The translations under genes and the position numbers were made by a program. Of a DNA stretch of 64,000 nucleotides, positions 42,335-55,200 are shown in pieces. Each line of letters begins with the position of its first letter. Position 1 is the stretch's first letter. The stretch is from Pyrenochaeta sp. MPI-SDFR-AT-0127 (Eukaryota; Ascomycota; Dothideomycetes; Pleosporales; Cucurbitariaceae), in the NCBI GenBank assembly GCA_020747015.1, contig JAGTJM010000052.1, positions 62,001 to 126,000 on the forward strand, written 5' to 3'. A model generated the notes under the pieces. That model made no database searches. It saw only the letters and a program-made list of their open reading frames with translations, and was not told the DNA's origin.

Positions 42335-44480
42335 GGTGGCTGCCTTTGGAGCGCGGCCTCCTTTTTGCTCGGTGGGTTTCTGGACTGGCAAGGGGCTCGA
42401 TGGAGAAGTCGCGTACGCCAACTAGAAGCAGAGTATTAGGAAGGGCAAGATTACAAGCATCCGTGGGAAAGTCGTCTCGTCTCGTGTGTGGCGGGTCAGT
42501 GAAGAAGAACAGCAGCAGAAGGGTGGAAGGGAAAAAGGCGCTGCTGCTAGTAGATTGTGATGATGGAGGCGGTGCACCGACCCCCAAGGCGCAACGCCAA
42601 TCTCGCTTTTGCACCGCCAGATCCCTGCCGGGCTGCTCAAACACTTGCAGCAAGCGACCCATTGGCCCCATCTATTCTCACATGCTTCAGCCCGGTGCAA
42701 GACGTGCACAGCGCTCTTAACGTTCTACTGCGGTACTGGTATACCGGTATATCGCTCCAGTCGGGCCTCACGTCGCTGCATCACACCACGACACATACCC
42801 ATAATACGTATACTACGTTTCTACGTCTTCTACGTATCCTACGTATCCTACGTTTACTTCGCCTCGTCTCACCTCACTCGCAGTCATGCCTATTCCTGGG
42901 CCGCGTCGCGAGCTGCTGCAGGCTGTGCGGCAACCGAACACCGTTCCACCTATGACGAGCGCCTGCAGTGCCCTTCACCACTACTGACTCGCTTGTTTCC
43001 TCTCCCACGCCTCTCGCAAATCTACACGCCAGCCAAGCACTACGCTGCACACCAGAATGTCAAATGAGCCTTATCGCAAAGGAACTTGACCGGGTGCTTT
43101 GGTTGTTCGCTTCCCTCGTGGCGCCCTCGGCAACCCTTTTCCGCACAGTCGATTAATCCCACACAGATAGCCCGGCCCTTTCCATACTCTAGTAGTTATG
43201 GTTGCGCACTATCTATCCTGAGACCCTCGTCAGTCGTCCGCCAAGAGCTAGACAGTATGGCGGTCTGGTGGTCAGGCTTCAGGCTCGGTACCGCAACCCT
43301 AGTAACCCAATATCGCAAGCGGATATGACGTCGTTTGTCCAAGACGCCATGGTACCACGCTAACAGTCAAGAGTTCTTTGCGTCGACGAGTGCAAAATGG
43401 GCGCCATGAAGAAACTGTGGATTATACCACTTGCTGGACACCCTGCTGCTTCGATCGTGACGAGATCTGGACTGACTTCATTGTCTTCTATAATAATAAA
43501 AATAACCCGTTCAACAGCTATTAGCATGCCACAAGCATCTGTCGACTCTAATTTCGAGGTGCTCTGGTACACTTCGTTCATTTCTCTCAAGAAATCTGCT
43601 TCCGCGGAGCCTCCTCAGCTGAATATTCCCAGCCGCCATACCATCTCCACAGCATCTTTGCGCGTATTTTTCTTTTTCAAGCTGCACTACCAATCCAGTA
43701 ACACCCTGATCGTCGCTTCCACCTTTGTTAATAGAATATCAATCCTCACAAATATCCGCTCATCGTTCCTGGTGCTGATCACTTCGGCAGCCATAATTTC
43801 ACAAATTCCAGGTCCCATCGGACACTCCGTGTCGCCATGGCGCCTCTCGTTACCTCAATGTGATCGTTGCTATGTAGACAAGGAAGCCAGTGGCTGTCTA
43901 GACCCTTCTGTGTCGCTGCTGAAGAGGGGATCCTCTCTCTTTGATGCCGCTCAAGGTCACACAACATCATGCTTCTTCGTGAATTTGGAAGAATTCCTCA
44001 TTGCATCAACCAGTCTCTCGTAATACACTCATCGCACATCATTTACTTTTTCTTCTGCCACTTTTTGTTTTCGTCGCCGTCGCTTGTCGGCATCCTTGCG
44101 TCTGCTCAATTCACTCAGCGTCGAGTCCTTGGACCAGTAGTGGCTCGATTCCAGGCGCATGAATGGGCGTAGGTTCGCAGTCTCTTCCGAAAGCGATATT
44201 GCCATGGCTCCACGAGAGAGTCTTCGATACCAGCCGCTCCAAAGGGCGAATAGCAACCTTCTGATACTTGATTTGCCCGTTCCAACTGAAGAGGTTGGTC
44301 AGCTGCTGCACACATAATTGCTCTTGCAATGGAATAGAGAGCCTGCCTACTCATTCTGCATTGCTTCATGTCACGCTTCAACCATACCACGAACAATCTA
44401 GAATGATCTCCACACCAAGTCGCATTTGACGAGACCAAGCAATATTCGATCGTAGTCTTGTGTCGGATAGCTTACGATAG
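42335..44480. other. Intergenic region with TACGT-rich repeat
   Basis: About 2.1 kb between divergent genes. Several overlapping frames lie at 42.35-43.1 kb and one of 208 codons at 43397-44023, none with recognisable domains or splice signals. The first kilobase looks like pyrimidine-rich promoter and 5' leader DNA of the GT32 gene. Confidence 0.45.
42804..42857. repeat. TACGT-based imperfect tandem repeat
   Basis: TACGT recurs at short spacing (TACGTATACTACGTTTCTACG..., then two TACGTATCC units). TACGTA is itself palindromic, so the stretch carries several potential regulator sites about 470 bp upstream of the GT32 start. Confidence 0.8.
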
Positions 44481-45967
44481 ATGGCAGGCGCCGCAATGAT
44501 ATGGGCGTTGTTCATGGGCGCTGTATTGTCAGCGCCGGTGCTCAACTTTCCGTCTACAGTCCACCATGCATTGGCCAGCAGAAGTGATGGGCTGATGTTT
44601 CGTCCAAGAGAGCCTGGCGACGAGGGCTATGGAGAGACTACCTCGTCACGAACAGTCTATACGGTTGTGTCTATGTTTTGCATCTCCCTCCTCGCGGGGA
44701 TGGTTGGTAGCAGATTCACCCCCAGTTGTGACTGTCGTGAGAGCTAACATGAACAGGATATCGTGTGCGCCAAACCGACCGTCATCAGCTCAAGAGCTCT
44801 AGCCTCACGCACATCCTCATCTATCTGCTTTACTTCTTTTCCGCGTTATTTGTCTTGTCCGCCGCCGTTATCGAGTCTGGCCTTGGCCTCGCGTCCTTCA
44901 GAGTTTGTCGTGGGGCCATCATTCTCTGCCTGGCGTGTATGTGCCTTTCATTTACACTGCGTGCACGATGTTTGCTAACTTGTGTCTTGGCCTTTAGTCT
45001 ATGTTGGCAGCAAAGTGATTATGTGAGTCCTGAAGCTTTTCATTCTATCTGCCGCAGCGGCCCTGACAGACACCAAAAACTCACCTCATCCAGGTATCTC
45101 TTCCTGGTAGAACGAGCCCATGCGTTGCGAGCCCCATACGTGCGGAGAACACGCGACTGGCTTTGGGTTATTGGCACATTGACCATTGCAGTAGTATTCG
45201 GCACTATAGCAGTTGCTGGCTTCGTATGGCCCATTGCTAATATTTCGAAGAAAGATGGCCGCTGTCGCATCGGCCTTCCACAATACGTCACGATACCTCT
45301 TCTCTCATTCGACGTTTTGATCAACATCCTCTTAACACTCGTTTTTGTCTTTCTTCTCAGTCCATTGATTCGCTCTGGTAGTCATAGCACTGCAGCGTTC
45401 CCCGCAAGTCGCTTTACAAAGTGCCTTGGCAGCCTCTGGAGGCGACCACGACCAAGTCATAGTTTAGACCTTCGCCCGGCAAATCAAGTCAGGGCAAAGA
45501 AGATTGAGAGACTTCTGTGGCGCACCTTTATTGGGTCATGTTTGGTGTTGATACCGACTGTGGGCAACATGGCCTCGTTGACATCACTGAAGGGGAGAGA
45601 GTTGGGATGGGTGTGAGTAGAGACATGTATTGGTTTTAGGTGACACGTTTGCTGACCAGATTTGACTTTATAGATGTCTGACTATTTGCACATTTGACGG
45701 TATGCCTGAATCCTTGCCAATATCATTGACCCTCCTGCTGATATCGTAGTTACCTGGACTGTTGGTGTCCTCCACTGGCTGACGGTTGGATCCTCTGACG
45801 AAGAGGGGGCCTCAATCATACTCATCCCCGACACTCCATTCACAAGCGACATGTCCAGCGAACCTGTATCAACTGACGACACACGATGTGGACGGTGTAA
45901 AATGGTTGTCACAGACTCGGGAACAACGTCGACTACGTCCAATGTGGCGTGTCGTGTCAGCATGTGA
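44481..45967 (+). CDS. Seven-TM-like fungal integral membrane protein
   Basis: Six exons: 44481-44706, 44757-44936, 44998-45022 (25 nt), 45094-45612, 45674-45699 (26 nt) and 45750-45967; 397 residues. Phase closes at every junction. About seven hydrophobic spans are seen: near the N-terminus, HILIYLLYFFSALFVLSAAVI, CRGAIILCLAFYVGSKVIMYLF followed by LVERAHALR, WLWVIGTLTIAVVFGTIAVAGFVW, LPQYVTIPLLSFDVLINILLTL, LLWRTFIGSCLVLIPTVGNM and ELGWVCLTICTFDVTWTVGVLHWL. LVERAHxxR, IGSCxxL and CLTICTFD are typical of a widespread Pezizomycotina membrane family with receptor-like topology but no assigned ligand. The cytoplasmic tail ends with a CGRC motif. Further upstream exons cannot be excluded. Confidence 0.75.
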
Positions 45968-46150
45968 GCTTGCAACCATCACATCACGACAGACTAGCCG
46001 AGAACAGCACGTCGACAGGCTGGTTGCGCACCAGAGGGTCGTTTATGCACGTGTTAAAGTATTCAATTCGATGACTGGCATTAAAGCGGCTACCAATGGG
46101 GCACTTTCCATGTCTCGTCATGCAGTGTCACCTATCAAGCCAATGAGGTT

Positions 46151-46724
46151 TCAAAAGTCCGAATCCTCTTCCTCGATAATGGCTTGCGACAAAAGACCTC
46201 GTCTCCGTGGGCCAGATACCTTTTTCAAGACGACTGGGGTGGCTACGGGTGAATGATCGATTAGCTCCTCCCTTTTTACACGACGGGCCGCCCGGTAATC
46301 GGCGGTGGTCCGTCCCTTTTCACGTGGCTTAGACGCGACTGTTGGGTCGATGTTAAGAGTTGAGGAGAGGAACTTGAAGGTGATGAATAGGATGGCGCCG
46401 GTGAGGCAACCTATGAGGCCAGCAGTCGCCAGGAAGATGTACAGTGTCTGTAAACGCCATTCTTAGCCCTGAACGCGCATATAGCACAATGTTTGCACTG
46501 TAGATCAATGAGCTCATTACCTCGAATCTTTCTCGCCATTGCAGACTGAATGGGAATGAGACGACATTGATGATGGTATGTCCAAGATGGATGAATGGGA
46601 GAAGGAGGAAGCTGCCCAGGACCCAGATTGGGGAGAGCAGAATTGCAATGAGGCGGATAAGTTTACTGACGGGCCACCATACGAGGTGCAGTATGATGAA
46701 GACGATGGTGAGCGCGTCGGCCAT
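46151..46724 (-). CDS. Small fungal membrane protein of unknown function
   Basis: Exons 46724-46521 and 46447-46151, intron 73 bp, 166 residues. The N-terminal half holds two long hydrophobic stretches (ALTIVFIILHLVWWPVSKLI, IAILLSPIWVLGSFLLLPFI), and a third follows the splice (TLYIFLATAGLIGCLTGAILF). The C-terminal 75 residues are basic and polar (RAARRVKREE, GPRRRG) and end acidic (EEEDSDF), so probably face the cytosol. Small three-span proteins of this type are found across Pezizomycotina, but I recognise no named family. The gene ends 183 bp from the convergent seven-TM-like gene. Confidence 0.65.
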
Positions 46725-47158
46725 GGTGGAGGGGTGGGCAAGGTGGCGTCAAGGGTTGGTGTGGTAGTGGTGTGAAGGTCCGACTACGGCACGATCATGG
46801 TGACGTTTGTAACTGCATCAAGCGCAAAGAGGAGACGAGGCGCTCTACGTATGGGTTCGGGCATTCGATTGGGTATTTTCGTAGGACTAGATGCCGTCGA
46901 GATGTTCAGGCTGAGGACTCCAAAGATAGTTTCTGGCCGCAGAGTCGATTGGCTGGCGGGCAGGTATCGGCGATGGTGCAGCTGTGCAAATCCCAATCCC
47001 TGTGCCGCTGCATGCAATCCTGAGACGAGCGATAGCGAGCCTGTGGCCTCTTGTCGGTGAAAGGCAGTCAGTCTGCCAGAGTTGCTCAGTTTCCCTCGCT
47101 CTCCCGCGCTCTGCACCCGGCTCGGCCCTCGCAGGAGAGAGAGAAAGAGAGAGAGACC
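46725..47158. promoter_or_regulatory. Divergent promoter and GA-rich 5' leader of the AMPK beta gene
   Basis: A 434-bp spacer. The last 25 bases before the kinase-subunit ATG are an almost pure GA tract (47134-47156), probably transcribed leader. Confidence 0.4.
47134..47156. repeat. GA microsatellite in 5' leader
   Basis: GGAGAGAGAGAAAGAGAGAG-type purine tract directly before the ATG of the AMPK beta subunit gene. Confidence 0.85.
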
Positions 47159-49130
47159 ATGGGCAACCAGAGCTCGCGGTCGAATCCGCAGTCGCCCACC
47201 AACGTGACGGCGTCACATGGCCCCGCGCACCATGAACGCTTCCACCCCCCGCACCCTCACCACCACGCGGCGCGACGACGAGAGTCGATCCAGGCACTGA
47301 GCGTCAAGGCCCAGGGCAAAGCGCAGGCCGCGCCACCGTCCGCGAGCCTCGAGAACGCCGAATCCCATCCCACGTCGTCGGCGGCCCGCCCGCACTCGCG
47401 CAGCCGTTCGCAGACGGTTGCCATCACCACCACCGCCGCCGCCGTTGCCAGCCAGCTGCGCGCCGCCCAGGACAGCTACAGGCCGGCCTCGAGCGACACC
47501 ATGGGCAACGAGCAGAGCAGCAACAAGGGCCAGGGCCAGGGCCAGGGCCATGTCCACGCCCACAGCCACGCCCACGGCAAGGACAAAGGCCGCCAGAGTC
47601 GTGAACCCACCCCTCCACCGCTGCTCCAGCCCACTACCACCACCACTACCACCACCACGACCGTCCCTGCACCCGCGCCCCGCGATGCGCCCTCGCCGCA
47701 CACTCGGCCCGTCGACGTGCCTGCAGCCGTCCGAGAAGAGACGCCGGCCAGCAGAACCGAGCAGCACGACCTCGTATCTTCGATTGATCCCGCCGATGCC
47801 TCGCAGGACTATATTGTCCCCTCGTCCCACTTCAGCCGCCCGCCCCGCCTCCCCCTGCCCATCGAGGAGGAAGTGCATGCCCCAGGCTCCCCTATCATAT
47901 CCCCCCATGACTTCTCCAGCCCCATCGACCAGAGTGAGATAGAGGGCGCTCTGCCACGGCGCTCGTCCATGCTCAGCACCACCACGGCCGACGACGACGA
48001 CCTGGGCGACGAGTTCAAGGGCCCCAACACTGGCCGGCCAACGGTGCCGACACTGATAGAGTGGGAGGGCCCTGGCGAGCGTGTGTATGCGACGGGTACG
48101 TTTGCAGGCTGGAACAAGAAATACAAGCTACATCGGAAGTAAGTGGGAATGTGTGCTTCTTTCAAATGTCTTGCAGCCTCAGAGCATGGAACAGGGTACA
48201 CCAGTCCATGTTGCTGCGTCTACCCGTGTGGCTGTTACTCTTGTGAGCATCGCCTGAGACCTCGTCAAACTTGGCATCAACCTTGCAGCCTTGAAACTCT
48301 ATTCTGTTAAGCACTGCGCATTTTGCCTCTTCAAAGGTTACACGGCACACCGACAGTACTGACATGTCTTGTTATTTAGTGGCCCCAGCAAGAAGAAAGA
48401 TGCCCTTTCTGCCTACGTCCCCATTGCCCAAGGCACCCACCATCTCATGTTCATTGTGGACAACGACATGCGGACGAGCGACAAGCTGCCCACTGCCGTC
48501 GACTACACCAACATCCTGGTAAACTACCTTGAAGTCTCAGCCGAGGATGTTCCCAAACCAGCTACCGGCTCGGCCAAAGAAAAGTCGGGCCCTGATGCAG
48601 CAACTCCAGTGCAAGAACGCGAGGCTCCGTCTGGTGTGTACCCGCCGCAGGTCCTCCCACCGACACCCGAACTGCAACCCATCAAAGCACCTCTCCCTGA
48701 GCCAGCGAAACCAAAAGTCCCAGAGCCAACCAAAAAGTACCATCAAAACATCCCCCGCTACTTACTCGACCTGGACGCACCCGAGGAATCATCACGATTC
48801 GCCAGGGCAAACGCAACGACAAATAATCTACCAACACCACCTTCACTCCCTGGCTTCCTAGGCAAGAGTATCTTAAATGGCACAACGCCCATGAAGGATG
48901 ACAGCAGTGTTTTGATCCATCCAAATCATACAGTCTTGAATCATCTGGCAACAAGTAGTATCAAGGATAATATTCTGGCGACTAGTGCGACGACAAGATA
49001 TAAGCAGAAAGTAAGACCCCATTACTTTTTTAAAGACACCAGCCAAACAAAGCAATTACTAACATTGTGACAGTTCCTCACAACCATCATGTACAAACCC
49101 AAGGAAGAAAACCCAGATCACTTGTACTAA
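47159..49130 (+). CDS. Snf1/AMPK beta subunit (Gal83/Sip2-type)
   Basis: Exons 47159-48138, 48380-49010 and 49074-49130; introns 241 and 63 bp; 555 residues. Scaffold subunit that holds the Snf1 catalytic and Snf4 gamma subunits in the glucose-derepression kinase. Seen: MGNQSS, a likely N-myristoylation start; about 290 residues of low complexity (GQ repeats, His/Ala repeats HVHAHSHAHG, a run of ten Thr); the CBM48 glycogen-binding domain at about 310-395 (VPTLIEWEGPG, YATGTFAGWNKKYKL, QGTHHLMFIVDND, TNILVNYLEV); and the C-terminal ASC domain at about 430-555 (IPRYLLDLD, HPNHTVLNHLATSSIKDNI, ATTRYKQKFLTTIMYKP). The ending KPKEENPDHLY comes from a 57-nt last exon. The N-terminal part is much longer than in yeast Gal83. 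Confidence 0.93.
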
Positions 49131-50255
49131 CGCTTCGGCGTGCGGCAGAGAAAGTACCCTGATTTGATATCTTGTCTCTTTCCCCTTTCTTTTTTTCCAT
49201 CTCTTTTGGCATCATGAAAGCTTTTCACAAAAAAAAGTTATCATGATTCGGTTTATACCCCCCGCGCAGCATTCTGGCGAAAAACTGGGTTTCAAAAAGA
49301 TCTTTCCTCCCCCCTTCTTTTAATTCTCATTCTGGAGGCATCGCGAACGGGGGCCAGGTTTCCTTGGACACGGGAATAGAAAATGGCTAGATTATTGTAC
49401 TGGCGTGTTGAGTCAATTGGTAGTTGAATTTTCGAGGGAATTCTACATTATCGTACTAAAATTGTTGTTTTAATGAGTGAGGATTTGATCAAGTGCGCAT
49501 GACAATTTATGGGCTGTTCGACTGTCTCCTCACACTACTCATACTCGCCTCTTACTTTGCAAAAATGTCTGCCCAAATCTGCACCCAAAGTAACTACTCC
49601 ACAGCCCAAGTCGAGAATCACTCCAAAGAATTCCTTGTAGTCTATCCAATCACATCTCCCATGATGACATTTTATTAAAGCTCAAGACATGTCTGGCCCA
49701 TTTATTCTCCAGACTTCTACTCGCCCAGCAGAGAATCTCCACAGCAGAGAATCTCGGCTCACAGTTCGATTTCCTGCACAATCGGTTCGGTGGGCTGACG
49801 TTGTGCTACGCGGCTGAGGGTGGTGTTGGACGTTGCTGGACGACGGCCTCAGAGGTCTGAGACAGGTAGTTCTTAGACAAGATATTTGGTTGTCATTTGA
49901 ATAGCAATACCCACCCTGCTGAGAGACGTGGCTTCAACCCCCCGAGGAATAAAGAACGACGTGGAAGACGAAAGATCACGGGGAGTTTTTCTCAAATACG
50001 AGGCATGTTCCAATGAGCAACATGACATTATTGGCAATTGTTGAGAAGTGTCGTGATGCTATCGTACAATGCGGACTTTCTGTTTGGCTTTGCGGCCAAG
50101 TCGCTCCACTGACGCACTGGTTGAGTGGGTGGTAACTCCACTGCTACCATGAATGCACATCTCTCCTCTTTTTTTTCCCCTCTATATAGCCTTGTGCACT
50201 GTCTCTTTTTCCCCGCAGGTTACGAATTACTAGATTCCATTTCATCAAAATAGAC
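49131..50255. other. Intergenic region
   Basis: About 1.1 kb, pyrimidine-rich at both ends (3' UTR of the kinase subunit and leader of the next gene). It contains two direct copies of CAGCAGAGAATCTC at 49726-49739 and 49742-49755. No gene seen. Confidence 0.5.
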
Positions 50256-52256
50256 ATGCACAAGTTCACTACAGCTACCAAGCTTACCAAAGAAGCGCAA
50301 CGTGCTTTGCAAAAGGATGAAGTGGATCCTCACCTTGTCCCAGTTAAATCAAAAAGGTCCTCTTCCCAGCAGGATCATTCATCCTCCTCATCATGTTCTC
50401 CCGCGTCATCTCCTCCAACCTCACCAGAGCACGGAACCACGCGGCCGTCAAAAGGCGCAAGGCTGTACACCGCACGGCCAGAGTTTGCGTCCACGTGCAG
50501 TCTTGCATCAACGCTGGGCTATACACAAGCAGCAGGCCCGTCGAACTCGACAACAGCCGTGCCCTTCCTGCCTGTCAAGTTCTTCAAGAGTCTGCGACAC
50601 GGGTACAAAGATAGGCCTGAGAAAGTGGTTAGAGAGGAACTCAAAGTCGATGTTGAGCATCAGGCTGAACTATGGGGTGATGTGGTGCTGAGGGAGGTCT
50701 TGGATGTGGGCCAGAGAGCGGGTGAGATGTGGGAAAAGGAGACGCTGCCACTTTTGTCGAAAGCATACGGTGAGTTAATAAGATTCGTTTAGCCATTATC
50801 TCCTTGCTGATCAATATTCTTTATAGCTCCAGCCACTCAACATAAAACATTTTCCCATCCACTTCAATGTACAGCATCTAGCTCCAAAGAGTCATCGTTA
50901 CAATCAAATGATCATGGCATGCCATGGTTCTCTCCTAAGCCAGGTCGCGAACAGGTTCTAAAAGTCTCGCACATGGCATCACCTACTCACGAAACGTCCG
51001 ACAAGTTCGTTATTCTCGCAAAAAGGACGAATGAGGAATACGTGCGACGAGCCATATGCAGCGATGACTGGACAGTAAATGTGCCCCAGATCCCCACTAG
51101 AGCACATACGTTCGAGGAACGGATGGTCCAGCTGCCAGTGTACATTGCGTTGGAGAGATTCTTACCGAACCCTGCCATCTTCGCCACAGAGGAGCGTCCT
51201 GGAGTCTTCACATCAACCACATATAGGTCAACGGCGCATAAGATTGTGAGTGTCGAGAAGGGCAGTGTGGATCCAGATCTTGGGTATAGAGATGAAGTGC
51301 TGCAAGCACGTGTGAATCAATACCATGAGAACAAGGTTGTGCTGAGTTCTACCATGAAGAAAGGTAAATTCTCTAGAACGGGGTCTTTGGCTTCGTCACG
51401 CAGGTATGGAGATCTCGAGAAGCTCTCCACACAGGGGCAAGGGGCTGTTAAGGCTCTTTTGAAGGACTATGGAGATATGGCAGAAGGAGACAATGCATCG
51501 CCAGCAGAGCACATGCAACTGGTGATGCTGAGAAGTTGGGAGCTGAAGCGCGATATTGAAAGGCTCAAGGCAGTGCAGAGAAATGTGATTGAAGCTAGGA
51601 AGAGGATGACGGAGCTCCCCCAAATTTCGGCCTACTCGATTCGACGGACGAGAGAGTGGCGCGACGTGCCAGACCCAAACGATGATGACTACGAAGCTCG
51701 GATAATGGTTCGCAACATGATGGAGAAAGCCATCAAGGACGCTCTGAAGAATCGTCCACAAGCAGCTGAAGATGGGCGACGCCTCAAGACGTCATTCAAC
51801 GAAATGGCCAAAGTGTATGAGATGAGCCCTACAACACGCAAGACCTTGACAGACGCCTCTTCTGGAGATCAACCATTCCATTACGACGACGACGCGGAAT
51901 GGGAGCGAACTAAAGACCTACAGCGCTCGTCCTCTGTGTACAGTGATTGCCAAAGCCTCAGCGACCAAGAAACCTCGCACGCCCAGCGAATACTTGCACA
52001 AGCGCAAGAGGCACTTCGTGACCATCAGACCCGATATCTTGGTTCATCTCCACTACCTGCGATCGTGCAGCGGCCGGCTCGAACGGAGGGGGAAGGCGAT
52101 GAAGAGGAAGGTATCATGAAGGCCGGAGGTAGGTTGCTCGTGGACAGGAAAGACTCGTCGAACGCACTGAATGTGCAAGAGGAACTGAGGCAAGAGGGTG
52201 TCGATCCGAGTGATTACGGAAGATACCCTAAGATACAGAACATTGTCCAGCAGTGA
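50256..52256 (+). CDS. Uncharacterised fungal protein with Ser-rich N-terminus
   Basis: Exons 50256-50769 and 50827-52256, intron 57 bp, 647 residues; the splice joins two long frames in phase. No known domain is recognised. The first 100 residues are Ser/Pro-rich and look disordered. A segment with aromatic and basic residues follows (FLPVKFFKSLRHGYKDRPEKVV). The centre (LPVYIALERFLPN, STTYRSTAHKIVSVEKG, SWELKRDIERLKAVQRNVIEARKR) is helical with a coiled-coil part. The C-terminal 150 residues are acidic and polar. There is no signal peptide or membrane span. The length of the frame and clean splice make it a real gene; its role is unknown. Confidence 0.7.
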
Positions 52257-55200
52257 GCAGTAAGTTAAGCCCGATTTCGTTTTCTCAGTCAGTGCTGTGC
52301 AATCTGGTGAACTCTATGTACTACCGAAGATATTCTGGCTGCCGGTGCCCACCAAAAGATAAGACACCAGCGGAAGCTAGCTTTCGACGATAGTACGACG
52401 CCCTAGGTCCATCGAGCCGGCTAAGATGCTTCGAATAGTCGGTGTGGGTCTGCGAGTCTTGAAGCTGCTTGAAAGGCTGAGCGTACGTGGAGAATTTGAG
52501 AGTATGCACTCTGATGCTCGAATTATAATGCTAGAACGATTAAGCTGCGATGCGTAACCTCAAGTCGGGCGGTGTCTTTGGTGTGTATGCGTGCGTCGGC
52601 ATTGTACTGACGAGTTGCCTGCTGGTCGGGAGACTTGCACTTTGACAGCCGCCTTGGGCTGAACGGCAGCTCCTTGTCGACCACCGCTGTGATTCTGGCA
52701 GGACGATCCAACCCAAACAATCTTGTCTACAACTGGATGTCGCCCGTAGTACGGACAGCGGTCTACTGCATGAGTGTGCTAAGGTTAACATATAGTATCA
52801 GTGAATTCTTCGCATGTCGCTCATACATGGGCGTTACGTACGTAGACGCAGCCACATACTGGGAATTTCTCGACCACGCGGAAGCACATGATGGCTTTAA
52901 ATCAATAGGATGTGAACGTAGTGTTGCTCGCGGAAAGTCACAAGTATTTACATACTCTGGGAGGTTGGAGAGCTGCAGAAGGTCGACACAAATAGATCAA
53001 GCGAAGGATGAGTGCAGCAGAGAGAGCGAGATTCCCGAGATCGCAATAATAGCTGCATGCTCGTATACCAGGGCAAGGGAACTGCGATCTGAGTCAAACT
53101 ACAATAATGGATCTGGCTGCACCGAGCACCCCCCGAGCTGTCAACTCGAGTCTCGCGTCAAGGAGCATCGTTGAAGCAAGTGACGGAAGATGTGCCCATT
53201 GGTCTCCTGGGAAGACTTCGGATGATGAGGCCGCACCCACCCGCGTGAACGATAAAGTGAAGCCACAGGAAATAGTCCGAAGCTGAGTTACCAGGTATGG
53301 ATTGCGGCCAGCAAATCGAACACAAGAGCACTGTTCCGTAAACTTGGTCATGTTTCAGCTGCGCACATGGCAGCAGTATCAAGTGAGCGGCTGTGGCTTA
53401 TGGTTCGTCTGCTAATGCCGGGTTCAAGGCGATCACTAGAGGCAGCAATGGTAGCGCGCTATCGGCGGAAGCGGTATCATATCCACGGAAAGCTTGGGAA
53501 CGGGATGGCCAGCAGCTTTCCGCTCGCCGTCCGAGCTCGGCCAAATGTTTCGGATGCAGGCTGTCGAAATAGTACAGATGTACCGTGAATCGCTCGTGTT
53601 TGGACGAAGAGATGTTGCGGTGCATGTGTCAGAAGGGCAGCGACGAAGAGAATACGAGCAAGGTGGTTGAAGGGCATTGACCGCCATACGTCAGCCCTAA
53701 GACGCTTGGCGGCCAGGCTCACCATGACTTCGCGAATGAACGGCACGATTCAATGTTTTCTTTCCATCATCTTCTCAAAGCATTAGCTTGTAATGACTCG
53801 TCTCCATGTCATTCGCCGCATTCGGTCAATTACACGGCACTACAGCGCACACACTCCCGGCGACGCGTGATAGGGCTGCGTCATGTTTGGAGGACTAGTC
53901 GCACAGCTACCCTGCCTGAGATTTCCCGGGTGACTTGAAATATCTGAACTAACTACAAAATAAGGTAGTACAGTTATCTCGGATCACACTAGTGCCGCGG
54001 ACGCCTGTGGGATCTAGGCACCTACGTTCTAGCCTCCAGGCCGTGGGAGCAAGTCTTTGCATGCATAAAATAATTGCTATCCAAGGTAAACGCACCAGAG
54101 ACAGACGTGGTTTTGATAAAACAGGTTCTTCCAGCGGAATATGTGTTTGAACCCTGTCACCTGAAATTTGCTTGTTCAAGCAGATCCAAGAGAACCCAAA
54201 AAATGCATGGCACATGTTATGGGAAGCGCCTATGAGCGTTGACCATTTTTGTCAGATAATCGACCAAGGGGATGGTAAAGTAAAACCACCTGGTACCCTT
54301 TCAGCGTTCTCGAGGACTATCGGGGATTGTGGAGCGGCTCCATCTTCTCATCAGGCACCGCTGAACCTTCCCTCGGCGTCGGACCTTTTTCCAAGTTTCC
54401 AAGTTTCCAAATTAAAAGCATCATCTATGAGTTTCACGGAGGTTTCTCTCGAAACAGCAAGTAAAACACTTGATGTGGTTTCTGGATCTTCAGTGCAATT
54501 TAATTACAATAATTCTTCCACGTGCTCGGTATGGCATATTTCAATACGGTGAACATGGCTCGTGCGCCTGTTATAATATTGCTGACTATAGTTCCCCAAA
54601 CGTTTGGAAAAGTAACTCGAATAAAGTGGGACCGCCTTGATCCAGTGTTGATTCTCTTCACTCCTCTCAATAGTTGATACAGCTGAACTAGGCAGCCATG
54701 GCTAAACTTCGAATGAGATGTTTGGACTACTTTGTTTTCGTCTTGAATCTCTGGTGGCGGACTGTTAGCTAGATGTCCAGCTACTTTTGGCAATTTCCTT
54801 TGCATTATTCCAAAGTCTTATCCAGCACTTCGCCGATGTAATGCCACAAAGACAATTTCAAGTTGTTCAAACTAGGTGTCTTTACCCCCATTCATGCTTC
54901 GTAACTTTGTTCACTTCACTTCAGCGTCTTATATCTTCATCATGCGATATTTTTCCTGTTATAAACTCACTCATCTTAAATCATTCAAAGCAGAATAAAG
55001 TAGTAACAATTTAGTTCGTTACCATGCTCGAATCCGTCCACCTACCAGGCCATACTATTTTCCAACACTGTCCTGGACCACGAAAAGATGGAACCGAGAA
55101 ATCACAGGATCTACCTGCTTTGCGCCAACGCTTCCGAGCTATCTCGCCAAGTCCAAGCCATCCATACGGCAGTATTCAACCTTTTACGTTGAACAAAAGA

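Noticed and set aside
42557..43067. Overlapping plus-strand frames upstream of the GT32 gene
   Set aside because: They lie in the pyrimidine-rich leader and TACGT repeat; low-complexity translations (TTTHTHNTY, LRILRLLRL).
43397..44023. 208-codon plus-strand frame with an ATG
   Set aside because: No domain, no splice context, and hydrophobic patches without order. It might be an orphan gene but there is no positive support.
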